This document shows, in pieces, positions 63,692 through 64,000 of a stretch of 64,000 nucleotides of DNA. The notes below the pieces were generated by a model. The model was not told where the DNA came from. It worked only from the letters and a program-made list of their open reading frames with translations, and made no database searches. The DNA comes from Streptomyces kaniharaensis (GTDB lineage Bacteria; Actinomycetota; Actinomycetes; Streptomycetales; Streptomycetaceae), in assembly GCF_009569385.1 (NCBI RefSeq), contig NZ_WBOF01000005.1, positions 1 through 64,000 of the forward strand, in the 5' to 3' direction. Numbering within the stretch: the first letter of the stretch is position 1; the number at the start of each line of letters is the position of its first letter. The translations under genes and the position numbers were made by a program.

Positions 63692-64000
63692 CCTCCACCC
63701 CCGCGTCGCAACACGACGACAACTTCCTGCTCACCGTCCTGCACGCCGCACAAGCCACGTGGTCGTGGCTGTCCAACGCCGCAAACTGGCTCAGCGTCAA
63801 CGGCGGGCTGGTGTTCCTGCTTACCGTGCCCTTCGCGATCGCGGCCGCCGTCGTGCATCGGCGCCTGGCGCGCAAGGCCCTCACGCAGCGCCAGCGGTTC
63901 GTCCTCACGCCCACCCGCCGCTTCAACCCGTCGGCCGAGGACATCTGGCGCCAAGCCGCCCTCGTCCTTCGCGCCGCCAGCAAGGGGCCGTGGTGGGCAC
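63688..64000 (+). CDS. Start of a probable conjugative coupling protein (partial)
   Basis: ATG 63688, overlapping the previous stop; it runs off the window after 104 codons. A membrane segment (GGLVFLLTVPFAIAAAVVHR) is followed by RQRFVLTPTRRFNPSAEDIW and RQAALVLRAASKGPWWA, which resembles the N-terminal region of Streptomyces VirD4/TraG-type coupling proteins. No ATPase motif is inside the visible part, so the name rests on position and this segment. Confidence 0.6.
   Translation, partial: MTSTPASQHDDNFLLTVLHAAQATWSWLSNAANWLSVNGGLVFLLTVPFAIAAAVVHRRLARKALTQRQRFVLTPTRRFNPSAEDIWRQAALVLRAASKGPWWA

Noticed and set aside
1..64000. Prophage
   Set aside because: No terminase, portal, capsid, tail or lysis cassette; the only wall hydrolase is the conjugation type at 61893.

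Overview
The window is very GC-rich (roughly 70 percent by eye), uses GTG and TTG starts freely, and carries families typical of Streptomyces and relatives: XRE/DUF397 pairs, a replication-relaxation protein, tandem zeta-toxin domains and an IS630-type element with a passenger gene. With ParB, ArdC, a probable replication initiator, iterons and a type IV secretion operon, it looks like part of a large conjugative plasmid or integrative conjugative element of a streptomycete. No capsid, tail, terminase or rRNA gene was seen, nor any convincing tRNA.

Bases 1-40.1 kb are a long accessory arm. About 45 mostly small, mostly unrecognised plus-strand genes lie in short units of one to three genes. 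The striking feature is one recurrent cis element, here called PHE (promoter-hairpin element). It has a -35 hexamer (TTGCCA or TTTCAA type), a 17-base spacer that is itself conserved (around GTGCATGCTTTGCGG), a TATAGT or TATTGT -10, then a hairpin with a YGGCT loop whose stem co-varies between copies, then (A)TCGAACC and the ribosome binding site. I count 21 copies with a recognisable promoter (34118 and 39987 are divergent), two hairpin-only copies and one variant leader, all on the plus strand between 52 and 40046 and none after that. PHE units drive recognisable genes such as the ArdC antirestriction protein (3702), an adenine-type methyltransferase (11012), a GNAT acetyltransferase (13486), a double zeta toxin (26317) and a ParB-like protein (32093), together with many unknown small proteins, several with cysteine pairs. 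It looks like one co-ordinated regulon.

Inserted in this arm are an IS630-type element (18451-20127) in the last codons of a gene, a low-GC-looking minus-strand membrane protein gene (23127-23651), an orphan DndC-like PP-loop enzyme (24404), a double zeta toxin facing a small helical protein, a STAND ATPase facing a coiled-coil protein, and a second PP-loop gene split by a 1.37 kb insert carrying a trypsin-like protease. Two copies of a 220 bp inverted-repeat-bounded element lie directly upstream of two PHEs.

Bases 40.1-54.4 kb hold replication, partition and regulatory genes: an HTH protein, the replication-relaxation protein preceded by iterons, a minus-strand block with a PCMT-like methyltransferase and an ATP-binding anti-sigma-like protein, XRE/DUF397 modules, a flavoprotein, and a probable initiator containing four 23-bp tandem repeats. 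A 0.9 kb non-coding origin-like segment (53540-54436) has many CATCAACGTTTCCG iterons and a cluster of TGCGCAGAG repeats. From 54437 to the right edge runs a tightly overlapping conjugation operon: TcpC-like, small membrane proteins, VirB4 ATPase, a VirB6-like channel protein, a lytic transglycosylase/NlpC-P60 protein, a secreted protein and the start of a probable coupling protein.

Functions are inferred from motifs visible in the translations; no database search was run. Several genes (11012, 35363, 39051) show single-base frame disruptions that may be real decay or sequence errors.
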